The notes beneath the pieces were generated by a model that made no database searches, was not told the origin of the DNA, and saw only the letters and a list, made by a program, of their open reading frames with translations. A stretch of 39,934 bases of DNA from Baia soyae (lineage in GTDB: Bacteria > Bacillota > Bacilli > Thermoactinomycetales > Thermoactinomycetaceae): positions 56,039 to 95,972 of the forward strand of contig NZ_SLXV01000007.1 of NCBI RefSeq assembly GCF_004341445.1. Direction: 5' to 3'. The position numbers and the translations under genes were made by a program. Shown piece by piece: positions 26,597 to 34,158 of this stretch; positions within the stretch are counted from its first letter, which is position 1, and the number at the start of each line of letters is the position of its first letter.

Positions 26597-27184
26597 CTAC
26601 TCCGGAGTAATGAGTCCATACTTACCATCTTTTCTGCGATAAACCACATTTACCTCATCTGTCTCTGCATTTTCAAAGACAAAGAAGTTGTGACTTAGCA
26701 TGTCCATCTGTAACACGGCTTCGTCCATACCCATTGGCTTAAACTGAAAACGCTTCGTGCGGACAATCTCGACATCCGAGACTGCACTAGCATCCCAATC
26801 TTCTTCCACTGCTGTTGCTGCTACAGCTGAATAGGCGGCTAAAGCTTCTTCCATATATTGCGAACGGAGACTACCTTCCTGACGGGCTTTGCGATGAATT
26901 CGGGTCTTGTACTTACGAACCTGACGTTCTAGCTTCTCTACCACCAGATCAATGGATGCATACATATCCTCACCCTGATCTTCGGCTCGAAGAAGTAACC
27001 CTGGAAACGGAATCGTTACTTCCACCTTGTGCTGATCTTTGTTGCCTTGTACGGTTAACGATACATGCGCCTCAGAAGTATCATTACTTATGAGGTAACG
27101 CTCCAGTTTTGCTAAACGCTTTTCGACGTACTCTCTTAGTGCATCCGTCACCACAACATTATTGCCACGGACGATATAATCCAT
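26597..27184 (-). CDS. hpf: Long-form ribosome hibernation promoting factor
   Basis: Long HPF dimerises 70S ribosomes into inactive 100S particles during stress or stationary phase. The 195-residue protein has the N-terminal S30AE/YfiA domain (MDYIVRGNNVVVTDALREYV, about 1-100), a variable linker rich in A, V and D (about 112-135) and the C-terminal dimerisation domain (VRTKRFQFKPMGMDEAVLQM through KDGKYGLITPE). Length and both domains match the long form. AGGAGG lies 8 bases before the ATG. Upstream (about 27235) an AGGAATT resembles the -35 of sigma-H promoters, but I see no clean -10, so stress regulation is only a guess from the family. Confidence 0.95.
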   Translation of the reverse strand: MDYIVRGNNVVVTDALREYVEKRLAKLERYLISNDTSEAHVSLTVQGNKDQHKVEVTIPFPGLLLRAEDQGEDMYASIDLVVEKLERQVRKYKTRIHRKARQEGSLRSQYMEEALAAYSAVAATAVEEDWDASAVSDVEIVRTKRFQFKPMGMDEAVLQMDMLSHNFFVFENAETDEVNVVYRRKDGKYGLITPE

Positions 27185-27273
27185 AAATTGAATCCTCCTT
27201 CCGCTTTATATCTATCTATTACCCTTTTACAGAAAAAATTCCTCCTAAATATTTACGAAAAAAGGAAGTTAAA

Positions 27274-28194
27274 TTATCCCAAAAAGACTTGAGAAAAACG
27301 AAGTCCATGGAACAAGTCTCTCTTCATCGAAACTTGTTCCATGGACTTCGTAAAGCCATATTGCTCTAATGCTTGAAGGAACACCTGATTTTTCTCTGAT
27401 AAATTGACCGTTGTATAAAGTAAAGATGAATCCTGATACGCAGCAAATAGATGATGAATGAGTTGTTCACTTGCCTTAGGGTGCGTTTGAAAATCAGTAG
27501 CAAATCCCACTTGATAAAGAGTTACAACTGTTTGAGCTTTCTCTTCATCTCGTACCAATCGATAAAGAGCATACGCAACAGGGCCGTGCCCAGTATGTTC
27601 AAGGACGATTCCTTTTGCTTCCGGGATGTGATCCCACTGTGTTTGCCAAGGAGCGAAATGCTGGTAAAAAGAAAGCTCACTCACTTCTTTTGGACTCACA
27701 GACCGAACTGCCCAATCCAGCAGGTCCCAAGTAGACCCTGTCCAAGATCCTTCTACCCGGAGGCTGTAAAAATGAAGGCGGTCCACTACTTGATAGCCCA
27801 TGTTCTCATAGAGCCTGATAGCAGGCTTATTCTCTGCAAATGCCTCCAAATACGCGGTCTGGACGCCTTGTTCCTGATAGATTTCGAAGACCTTCTCCAT
27901 AAAGAGACGGCCTAGCTTCTGATTCCGATATGTTGGCATGACCGCAGTACCGCCATTCCATGCAATCTTCTGACTTTTGATGATCTGAAAAGCATTTAGT
28001 ACCAGCCCTACTGGCTCCGACTTCACATAGCCCACGATCGAATGTTCCAACGAAATTTGATCTCGTACGCATCTAGCTTGTAATTGGCTAGCTGTCATCG
28101 TCATATCTACAAAATAACCTTCAAAGCTTTGATTCCAGACTTGGAGGAGTTGATCAATTGATAACTCAGACGCTCTTTTCCATGTAAGATTCAT
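27274..28194 (-). CDS. GNAT-family acetyltransferase with an internal terminator before its stop
   Basis: A 306-residue protein with an N-terminal GNAT domain (about 1-150): the acetyl-CoA binding segment reads YRNQKLGRLFMEKVFEIY and is followed by AYLEAFAENKPAIRLYENMGYQVVDR, as in YobR-like enzymes. The rest (about 155-300) looks like a second, degenerate GNAT half. Substrate unknown. The final codons run through a strong hairpin (27299-27350) with a T run, so transcripts ending there would lack the last six codons and the stop. AAAGGG precedes the ATG. It follows the cold-shock gene after a terminator. Confidence 0.85.
   Translation of the reverse strand: MNLTWKRASELSIDQLLQVWNQSFEGYFVDMTMTASQLQARCVRDQISLEHSIVGYVKSEPVGLVLNAFQIIKSQKIAWNGGTAVMPTYRNQKLGRLFMEKVFEIYQEQGVQTAYLEAFAENKPAIRLYENMGYQVVDRLHFYSLRVEGSWTGSTWDLLDWAVRSVSPKEVSELSFYQHFAPWQTQWDHIPEAKGIVLEHTGHGPVAYALYRLVRDEEKAQTVVTLYQVGFATDFQTHPKASEQLIHHLFAAYQDSSLLYTTVNLSEKNQVFLQALEQYGFTKSMEQVSMKRDLFHGLRFSQVFLG
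27294..27350 (-). terminator. Intrinsic terminator lying inside the acetyltransferase coding region
   Basis: Perfect 19-base arms (27299-27317 and 27332-27350) with a 14-base loop; on the minus strand the stem is followed by TTTTTCTC (27298-27291). The in-frame stop of the gene is at 27276-27274, about 16 bases further on, and no other terminator follows before hpf. Structure is seen directly; function as a terminator is inferred. Confidence 0.75.
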
Positions 28195-28223
28195 TTGCTA
28201 TGCCCTTTCCCTAGATAATAGAA

Positions 28224-28252
28224 AACTCCCTAGCCAATAGGCATAGGGAGTT
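28224..28252 (-). terminator. Terminator after the cold-shock gene
   Basis: Arms AACTCCCTA (28224-28232) and TAGGGAGTT (28244-28252), extended by GCC/GGC pairing in the loop, followed on the minus strand by TTTTC. It lies about 45 bases after the csp stop and just before the acetyltransferase start. Confidence 0.85.
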
Positions 28253-28297
28253 GGACTAGCTTAGTATTAGACTTGAAGAAGTCCTCGAAAAAGCCAA

Positions 28298-28495
28298 TTA
28301 AGCTCTTACTACGTTTGCTGCTTGAGGTCCACGTGGGCCATCAACGATTTCGAATTCTACTGTTTGACCTTCTTCAAGGGTTTTGAATCCGTCGGTTTGA
28401 ATTGCGGTGAAATGTACGAATACGTCGTCTCCGCCTTCGCGCTCGATGAAGCCGTAGCCTTTATCAGCGTTAAACCATTTTACTTTGCCTTGCAT
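28298..28495 (-). CDS. csp: Cold-shock protein (CspB/CspD type)
   Basis: A 65-residue single-domain nucleic-acid chaperone that melts RNA structures, often induced by cold. It starts [18 protein letters not shown] and carries both RNA-binding motifs: RNP1 KGYGFIE and RNP2 VFVHF. Length and sequence are standard for Bacillales Csps. It is monocistronic: its own promoter (28554-28583) and terminator (28224-28252). The 5' leader is about 50 bases, shorter than that of classic cspA. AAGGAAG precedes the ATG. Confidence 0.96.
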   Translation of the reverse strand: MQGKVKWFNADKGYGFIEREGGDDVFVHFTAIQTDGFKTLEEGQTVEFEIVDGPRGPQAANVVRA

Positions 28496-28553
28496 GAAAA
28501 CACTTCCTTCTTGGTTAAAAAATATTGCAGAAGAGTTACATCTTTGCGATTAA

Positions 28554-28583
28554 ACTATATCACCAGAACTTTCATCATGTCAA
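28554..28583 (-). promoter_or_regulatory. Sigma-A promoter of the cold-shock gene
   Basis: On the minus strand a perfect -35 TTGACA (28583-28578), an 18-base spacer ending in TGA and -10 TATAGT (28559-28554), so it is also an extended -10 promoter. It lies about 60 bases before the csp start. Confidence 0.82.
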
Positions 28584-28648
28584 GTTAACATGAGTATATA
28601 CTCTCCACCGTACGTTGTCCAAAGCCCGTGCAAACTCGCGTATAGGAG

Positions 28649-28682
28649 AAAAAAATAAGGCACCCCCGCGAGGAAGTGTCTT
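28649..28682 (-). terminator. Terminator after the HU gene
   Basis: A G+C-rich hairpin (28657-28682, loop TCG on the minus strand, with one mismatch and two G-U pairs) followed on the minus strand by seven T. It begins 11 bases after the HU stop. Confidence 0.82.
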
Positions 28683-28692
28683 ATAGACGAAA

Positions 28693-28968
28693 CTATACAT
28701 TCACGGCATCTTTTAGTTGTTTGCCAGGTTTAAAAGCAGGAACCTTGCTCGCTTCAATCTGAATTTCTTCACCTGTCTGTGGATTGCGGCCCATACGAGC
28801 AGCGCGTTCTTTCACTTCAAAGTTTCCAAAGCCGACTAACGTCACTTTATCTCCACTTACGAGGGCTTCAGCAATGGCTTGTAGCACAGAGTCCACTACA
28901 GCACTTGCTTCTTTTTTTGATTTTCCAGTAGACTCTGCTACACGTTCCACTAATTCTGATTTATTCAT
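28693..28968 (-). CDS. hup: DNA-binding protein HU
   Basis: HU is the abundant dimeric nucleoid protein that bends DNA. The 91-residue sequence begins [21 protein letters not shown] and has the beta-arm signature [22 protein letters not shown], including the conserved proline at its tip, and the C-terminal [11 protein letters not shown]. Length and motifs are exactly those of HBsu-type proteins. GGAGAG precedes the ATG. It lies 56 bases after comFC with its own terminator; a TATAAA inside the comFC end could be its promoter. Confidence 0.97.
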   Translation of the reverse strand: MNKSELVERVAESTGKSKKEASAVVDSVLQAIAEALVSGDKVTLVGFGNFEVKERAARMGRNPQTGEEIQIEASKVPAFKPGKQLKDAVNV

Positions 28969-29024
28969 ACCTTACACTCTCCTCATTTTTTCTTATTCAT
29001 CTGTCTTTCCAAAACCTACTCGCT

Positions 29025-29762
29025 TTATACATATTCGGAATTCGCTCTTGCAAATGTACACGCAACAGGCTGAAAGTTAGCCCTTCGCAAGAGCTTTGCG
29101 CACTCTCTCACAGTGGATCCAGTTGTATACACATCATCGACTAAAAGAACAGATTGACCGGATACATCCATCTGTTTCCCTTGGTAAGAAAAAGCGCCCA
29201 CAAGTGCTTGAAGCCTTTGCTCTCGACTTCGTTTACTTTGTTGCTGATCTTGGTAACTCTGCCGAACTAACAAATCCATTACAGGAACATGTAATTGTGC
29301 ACCGATGATATGAGCTAGCTGTTTTGCTTGATCAAACCCTCGTTCATATACTCGATTACGATGGCAGGGAACATATGTAATCAAAAAGCGATCCCTAGAT
29401 AAAAAACGTTGCTTGATCAAAGAAGCCATCCAAAGCCCCATCGGTCTCGATAGTCGCTCATCACCCCGATACTTCCATTGCTGAACAACTAAGCGCGCCC
29501 AATGGTTATACTCGACACAGCTAATATTTACAACCCGTTCATACTCAGGAGTCCGCTGGCAATCGTAGCAAAAAGAATCATCGATCGAACTCGGTTTCCC
29601 ACAAACCTTGCATTGTGGGTATGCTAAAATCTTGCGTTTCTCCATACAACCTGCACATAACTGTTCCCAAACATGATCGCCTATCACCCTAGGACGAGGG
29701 GACTGACAAAACCAACAGGATGCAGACGAATCACCAAATATTTTCGACCACCAACTCCTCAT
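29025..29762 (-). CDS. comFC: ComFC-like phosphoribosyltransferase, competence operon
   Basis: ComFC (ComF family) acts in natural transformation with the ComFA helicase. The 245-residue protein has N-terminal zinc-binding cysteine pairs (CWFCQ, LCAGC, CKVCG, CYDC), then a PRTase domain with the PRPP loop VLLVDDVYTTGST and YERGFDQAKQLA typical of ComF. The longer frame reaches 29822, but AAGGAG 9 bases before the ATG at 29762, which overlaps the comFA stop (ATGA), fixes the start and shows coupling. comFB is absent between comFA and comFC. Confidence 0.92.
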   Translation of the reverse strand: MRSWWSKIFGDSSASCWFCQSPRPRVIGDHVWEQLCAGCMEKRKILAYPQCKVCGKPSSIDDSFCYDCQRTPEYERVVNISCVEYNHWARLVVQQWKYRGDERLSRPMGLWMASLIKQRFLSRDRFLITYVPCHRNRVYERGFDQAKQLAHIIGAQLHVPVMDLLVRQSYQDQQQSKRSREQRLQALVGAFSYQGKQMDVSGQSVLLVDDVYTTGSTVRECAKLLRRANFQPVACTFARANSEYV

Positions 29763-31198
29763 CCGCGAAACTCCTTGCAAGCCTCTCGATTTAAGAGTTG
29801 TATCTCCCGAATCGCTTGGCAAATATCTTCTGTTTTATGATTTGATATAAACCACACTTTTCCTGCTTGGTATTGCAAACTTCTTCCAACCCTACCTGCC
29901 ATTTGGACCAAAGAAGCCCGATCATATACAGGGTGATCTGCACGAAGCACAATCACGCTACATTGCGGGACGGTAATACCACGCTCTAAAATAGTAGTAG
30001 CTACGAGATGATGAATACTTCCATCCCGAAATCGCAACATTTTTCTCGTTCGATTTTCGTCCGTACTGGATACAAAATCCACTTTTCCCTCATCACGAGG
30101 GAATTGTTTTTTTAACCACTCCGCTACCACCCTTACATCCTCGATGCGGGGTACAAACCACAATGCTTGTCCATCTGTACTCGTAATCTCATCCATGATT
30201 CGTTGCACCGTTCGATTCATCTGATGAGATTGGATCTGTCTCCACAGGGCCGTCTCTCTTTTCCAAATCGGGCACGGAATCGGTTTACCATGAAACCTAC
30301 ATGGCAGCAATACGGTAGGTAATACCCCTTTCCTCATCTTACGAATCCATGAATCCGTAGGCGTAGCGGTTAATAGAATCATCGTGCCACCCGTTCTTTT
30401 GGATCTTCGAATCGAATGTTCTAACGCCCGATTCCCCTCTAGCGGAAAAGCATCCGCTTCGTCCACGATGACTAGATCAAAGAGATGAGCCATTCGAATC
30501 GTCTGATGTGCCGTGGCAATCACCAGCGGGCTTAACATCCCTTTATCTGAGCTTCCGGCATAATGTTCCGAGACAATCCCACCTGGAAAAAACCGTTTCA
30601 ACCGTGGGGCTAATTCCTTCACCACATCTTGCCTAGGCGTACACCATAGTACCGACTTCCCTTGACGAATTAACGGTTCGATCACCGGAATCATCGTCTC
30701 TGTCTTACCTGCTCCTGTAACAGCCCAAAACAGGACGGAAGGCACATGTTGTTTCACATAAGCAGATAATTCCTGCATAGCGGCCGACTGCTTCGCTGTT
30801 AATCCAATCGAAAGAGGCTTGACCACTCTCGGAATCTGCTCCCTGTCTCGTTCTTCTCGAACAAACTGGTACAGATACTGACAACTTCTTGCTCGTCCAA
30901 GTAGTAGGCAGTGTTTGCAACTGGCACACGTATCCCGTTCACACCTCCCACAAGGGGTGAAGAAGATAAACGCTTGATCTGCACCGCAACGAAGACACTT
31001 CCATCTCCCGTCCCGAAGCTGCACAGCTGGAAACACAGAAAGCCAGTTCTTCTCCTTCCATCGCTGAATCATTTCGCGCCACTCATCCTCTGATTGCTGT
31101 GGAAAATGAAGTGTTCGAAATCGTTCCACTTCCGGATCGAGTAGCAGACGCCCCTCCCAAAACGAATACACAGATTCGCTTTCTTGCTTCATATTCAC
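29759..31198 (-). CDS. comFA: ComFA DNA helicase/translocase for transformation
   Basis: ComFA is a membrane-associated DEAD-box-like ATPase thought to pull single-stranded DNA into the cytoplasm during competence. The 479-residue protein has an N-terminal zinc finger (CLRCG, CGRC, CASC; about 68-95), Walker A AVTGAGKTETM near 158, DEAD box VDEADAFPLE near 245, ATPTDSWI (motif III), and C-terminal ATTILERGITVPQCSVIVL and QMAGRVGRS (motif VI). GGGGTGA precedes a GTG at 31198, with an ATG two codons later as alternative. Together with comFC it suggests the lineage has or had transformation machinery. Confidence 0.93.
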   Translation of the reverse strand: MNMKQESESVYSFWEGRLLLDPEVERFRTLHFPQQSEDEWREMIQRWKEKNWLSVFPAVQLRDGRWKCLRCGADQAFIFFTPCGRCERDTCASCKHCLLLGRARSCQYLYQFVREERDREQIPRVVKPLSIGLTAKQSAAMQELSAYVKQHVPSVLFWAVTGAGKTETMIPVIEPLIRQGKSVLWCTPRQDVVKELAPRLKRFFPGGIVSEHYAGSSDKGMLSPLVIATAHQTIRMAHLFDLVIVDEADAFPLEGNRALEHSIRRSKRTGGTMILLTATPTDSWIRKMRKGVLPTVLLPCRFHGKPIPCPIWKRETALWRQIQSHQMNRTVQRIMDEITSTDGQALWFVPRIEDVRVVAEWLKKQFPRDEGKVDFVSSTDENRTRKMLRFRDGSIHHLVATTILERGITVPQCSVIVLRADHPVYDRASLVQMAGRVGRSLQYQAGKVWFISNHKTEDICQAIREIQLLNREACKEFRG

Positions 31199-31222
31199 TT
31201 ATCACGTCACCCCACAACCCCC

Positions 31223-31253
31223 AAAAAAACCAGACCCGCACACGGAGTCTGGT
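31223..31253 (-). terminator. Terminator after the small membrane protein gene
   Basis: Arms ACCAGAC (31230-31236) and GTCTGGT (31247-31253), extended by weaker CCG/CGG pairing, followed on the minus strand by seven T (31229-31223). It lies four bases after the stop of the gene at 31258 and before comFA. Confidence 0.88.
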
Positions 31254-31257
31254 GATA

Positions 31258-31689
31258 TTACGATGCTGACCACTTTCCCTTTACTGTATCCTCTTCATAT
31301 GAAACCCGTAGATCCATCACAATAAACCGCTCGCCGACCTTCTGATTCGCCTTCATCCATCGTTCGACCGCTCCATCATCCGAGGTCATATGAATAAACT
31401 CCAACTCCACATATCTACGGTTTAGCTTCTCTAGTAATCGATCCGCCTCTTCCGTATGGCCAATTAACAAGCAACTAACCTTTCCATGACTCCCTGAAAT
31501 ACGACGATTCGTATAATAAGATCGAATCCACCATTCTAATTGCTGTTCTGTATTATCTGCGATGACGACCAAGTGCGATGCTTTATTATGATAATAACTT
31601 CCGTATAGCCAATTTGACCTCTTTACTAACATCCAAATGGCAAAATAGGTCGCCACCCCTGCTAAACAAACCCATAGTAGCATCATCAC
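31258..31689 (-). CDS. Small membrane-anchored protein of unknown function
   Basis: A 143-residue protein with one N-terminal membrane segment (about 3-22, LLWVCLAGVATYFAIWMLV) and a soluble cytoplasmic domain of about 115 residues of mixed alpha/beta pattern (HLVVIADNTEQQLEWWIRSY, VSCLLIGHTEEADRLL, FIVMDLRVSYEE). I do not recognise the family. It lies between degU and comFA, where B. subtilis has the DegV-family gene yviA, but shows no DegV motif. Start GTG at 31689 or one of two following ATG codons after AAGGGGG. Its own terminator follows. Confidence 0.7.
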   Translation of the reverse strand: MMMLLWVCLAGVATYFAIWMLVKRSNWLYGSYYHNKASHLVVIADNTEQQLEWWIRSYYTNRRISGSHGKVSCLLIGHTEEADRLLEKLNRRYVELEFIHMTSDDGAVERWMKANQKVGERFIVMDLRVSYEEDTVKGKWSAS

Positions 31690-31719
31690 AAACCCCCTTC
31701 TCCCATCTCAACTGGATTT

Positions 31720-32460
31720 CTATATTAGTTGAACCCATCCGTATTTGATGGCAAGCAATACAGCTTGTGTACGATCTTGGACGTCTAATTTATATAAGAT
31801 CTTACTTACATGATTCTTAACAGTCTTCTCACTTATAAACAAATGCTCTCCAATCGCCCTGTTATTTTTTCCTTGTGATAGTAGGCGTAAGACCTCCATC
31901 TCACGATTGGTTAAAATCTCTTGCCAATTCACGATATGATACGAAGTATGAATTCGACTAAAGGCACCTTCTTGCCGACTCAATCGACGAAGTTCACTCG
32001 CCATTTTACCTACCAATACGGGATGGATATAAGTCCCACCACAAACAATTACTTTTAATGCCTCAATGAGTTGTTGTGGTTCCATCCCCTTTAGTAGATA
32101 GCCAGTAGCTCCATTACGGATCGCCTCCACAGCATATTGATCTGCTTGATCCGTTAGGATGAGGATTTTTGTTTGAGGAGTCACTCGATTTATGTGATAT
32201 GTTACTTCTACTGCATCCATTCTGGGTAGATATAGATCCATCACAACTACTTGAGGGGTAAGGGTTTCGCATACATGCGCTACCTCTGATCCATCTATAC
32301 AAGATGCTACAATTTGCAGCTCAGGATAATAAGAAAATATATTTTTATATCTATTCAGATAAATGTCGCTGGAATCTGCTAATAAGATACGGATCGGGGA
32401 TATGTTGGAATGCTCGCCTAATTTGGCATTTCGCTGGTGAAGAAACGGACTCTCAATCAA
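31720..32460 (-). CDS. degU: DegU-like response regulator (NarL/LuxR family)
   Basis: DegU controls exoenzymes, competence, motility and biofilm genes. The product (about 246 residues) has an N-terminal extension of about 20 residues, a receiver domain with phosphoacceptor in VVMDLYLPRMD, the conserved Thr (ILILTDQ) and Lys (YLLKG), and a LuxR HTH with LTNREMEVLRLLSQGKNNRAIG and LFISEKTVKNHVSKIL, closely matching DegU. In the acidic pocket the usual DD is D-S (LLADSSD), so phosphorylation chemistry may be altered. No degS kinase gene is adjacent: upstream is metK. GAGGTG six bases before a TTG at 32460 favours that start; GTG 32469 and an open frame to 32493 are alternatives. Confidence 0.85.
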   Translation of the reverse strand: MIESPFLHQRNAKLGEHSNISPIRILLADSSDIYLNRYKNIFSYYPELQIVASCIDGSEVAHVCETLTPQVVVMDLYLPRMDAVEVTYHINRVTPQTKILILTDQADQYAVEAIRNGATGYLLKGMEPQQLIEALKVIVCGGTYIHPVLVGKMASELRRLSRQEGAFSRIHTSYHIVNWQEILTNREMEVLRLLSQGKNNRAIGEHLFISEKTVKNHVSKILYKLDVQDRTQAVLLAIKYGWVQLI

Positions 32461-32544
32461 AACGTTCACCTCACTCCCTTGATGAATATCCAAAATCGCC
32501 TGACATCTCTTTTTATTCTATCATGAATCCTTTTTTGTTTAAAC

Positions 32545-32572
32545 AAAAAGAGCCATCCTTGTTGGATGACTC
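32545..32572 (-). terminator. Terminator after metK
   Basis: Arms GAGCCATCC (32550-32558) and GGATGACTC (32564-32572) pair except for one C/A position, and five T follow on the minus strand. Beyond it the palindrome TTTTGTTTAAACAAAA (32534-32549) overlaps the T run and may add a second weak hairpin. Confidence 0.83.
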
Positions 32573-32587
32573 CTCTTCGTGTTCAGC

Positions 32588-33787
32588 TTATAAGCCTGCG
32601 TCTGTCTTTAGCACTTCTACTTTATCTGTGCGCTCCCATGGAAGATCGATATCGGTACGACCGAAGTGACCGTAAGCGGCAGTTTGGCGATAAAGTGGAC
32701 GACGTAGGTCTAGTTGGCGAATGATTCCGGCTGGGCGGAGGTCGAAGTGTTTGTTGACCAATTCAACTAGAACCGCTTCATCTACCTTACCAGTGCCAAA
32801 TGTCTCCACACGAACGGACATAGGGCGAGCTACTCCGATTGCGTAAGCCAATTGTACTTCACACTTCTCAGCAAGACCCGCTGCGACTAGGTTCTTCGCT
32901 ACGTAACGAGCCGCATATGCAGCAGAACGGTCTACTTTCGTAGGATCTTTACCAGAGAATGCTCCCCCACCATGACGAGCATATCCACCATAGGTATCTA
33001 CGATAATCTTACGACCAGTCAGTCCTGCGTCACCAAGAGGTCCACCGATTACAAATCGACCTGTTGGGTTGATAAAGTACTTTGTATTTTCATCAATCAT
33101 ATCTTTCGGAACGATTGGACCGAAGACATGTTCTCTGATGTCTCGTTGGATTTGCTCAAGTGTCGCTTCTTCAGCATGTTGAGTAGAGCATACAAGCGCA
33201 TCAATCCTAACTGGCTTGTCGTCTTCATACTCAACTGTCACTTGGATTTTACCGTCAGGACGTAAGTAACTTAGCGTTCCATCGACACGTACTTCATGAA
33301 GCTTTCTAGCTAGTTTGTGTGCTAGAGAAATCGGAAGTGGCATCAATTCTGGAGTCTCATTACAAGCGAAGCCGAACATGAGCCCTTGGTCACCAGCACC
33401 AATCGCTTCAATTTCTTCTTCGGTCATCGAACCTTCACGGGCTTCTAACGCTTGATCGACACCTTGAGCAATATCAGCAGACTGCTCATCAATCGAGGTC
33501 AAAACAGCACACGTTTGAGCATCAAAGCCAAATTTTGCACGAGTATATCCGATATCACTTACCGTTTTACGTACAATTTTTGGGATATCAACATAGCAGT
33601 TGGTTGTAATTTCACCAGCAACTAAAACCAAACCAGTCGTAACAGACGTTTCTGCTGCGACACGAGCATTTGGATCTTTCTCTAAAATAGCATCCAAAAT
33701 AGCATCCGAAATCTGGTCACAAATTTTATCTGGATGACCCGCCGTTACGGATTCAGAAGTAAACAACGCACGCTTCTTTTCAGACAT
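32588..33787 (-). CDS. metK: S-adenosylmethionine synthetase
   Basis: Makes S-adenosylmethionine from methionine and ATP. The 399-residue protein is full length with the N-terminal [24 protein letters not shown], the flexible-loop region [38 protein letters not shown] and the P-loop-like [28 protein letters not shown] element precedes the ATG. In B. subtilis metK is elsewhere and under an S-box riboswitch; here the 160-base leader has no S-box but ends in a terminator (33824-33851). Confidence 0.97.
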   Translation of the reverse strand: MSEKKRALFTSESVTAGHPDKICDQISDAILDAILEKDPNARVAAETSVTTGLVLVAGEITTNCYVDIPKIVRKTVSDIGYTRAKFGFDAQTCAVLTSIDEQSADIAQGVDQALEAREGSMTEEEIEAIGAGDQGLMFGFACNETPELMPLPISLAHKLARKLHEVRVDGTLSYLRPDGKIQVTVEYEDDKPVRIDALVCSTQHAEEATLEQIQRDIREHVFGPIVPKDMIDENTKYFINPTGRFVIGGPLGDAGLTGRKIIVDTYGGYARHGGGAFSGKDPTKVDRSAAYAARYVAKNLVAAGLAEKCEVQLAYAIGVARPMSVRVETFGTGKVDEAVLVELVNKHFDLRPAGIIRQLDLRRPLYRQTAAYGHFGRTDIDLPWERTDKVEVLKTDAGL

Positions 33788-33823
33788 GGATTTATTCCCC
33801 CTAGATAACCGTTATATGTAAAT

Positions 33824-33957
33824 AAAAAAACCTCTCCTCTCTTGGAAAGGTGTTTCTACTCTTCAGCTTGATGACAAACTTCTCGTGTGAACACCTAAAA
33901 AAGAGGCTACTTGATTCCAGTCAATCTCTGTATCACCACTAAGAATACAAGATTATA
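33824..33957 (-). promoter_or_regulatory. metK leader with terminator and competing hairpin
   Basis: On the minus strand a TATAAT (33957-33952) is followed by a leader of about 150 bases that ends in a terminator: ACCTTTCC (33851-33844), loop, GGAGAGGT (33837-33830) and seven T. An upstream AGGTGTT (33896-33890) can pair with AACACCT (33854-33848), which overlaps the terminator 5' arm by four bases, so the two structures exclude each other. Small stems also fit at GATT/AATC and GTTTG/CAAGC. It is not a SAM-I, SAM-II or SMK element by sequence. It may be an unknown regulatory leader. The terminator is well supported, regulation is inferred. Confidence 0.5.
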
Positions 33958-34158
33958 CACATAAACACAAGCAGTATTCGGTATTCGTATAGTTATATTT
34001 CTTAATTAAATAAATATTCCACCACCCCCTACACATATCTTTAACCGTCTTCACTCATTTTTGAGGATTTTGTGTAACTTGCACTGTAATAATGTTAAAA
34101 AAGTAGAAAAGATGATAGGATGTAGAAAAAATTATACAGAATAAGTGAGGGCTAGTTT

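Noticed and set aside
27294-27350. Inverted repeat as an insertion-sequence end or phage attachment site
   Set aside because: Single hairpin with short loop and T run, no transposase or integrase nearby and no target duplication; a terminator explains it better.
29025-29822. N-terminal extension of ComFC inside comFA
   Set aside because: The longer frame overlaps the comFA coding end; the ATG at 29762 has a good ribosome site and the usual ATGA overlap.
32531-32550. AT-rich palindrome after metK as an operator
   Set aside because: It overlaps the T run of the metK terminator; complementarity is largely explained by that.
33788-33957. S-box (SAM-I) riboswitch before metK
   Set aside because: None of the conserved SAM-I core sequences is present on the minus strand, although a terminator is.
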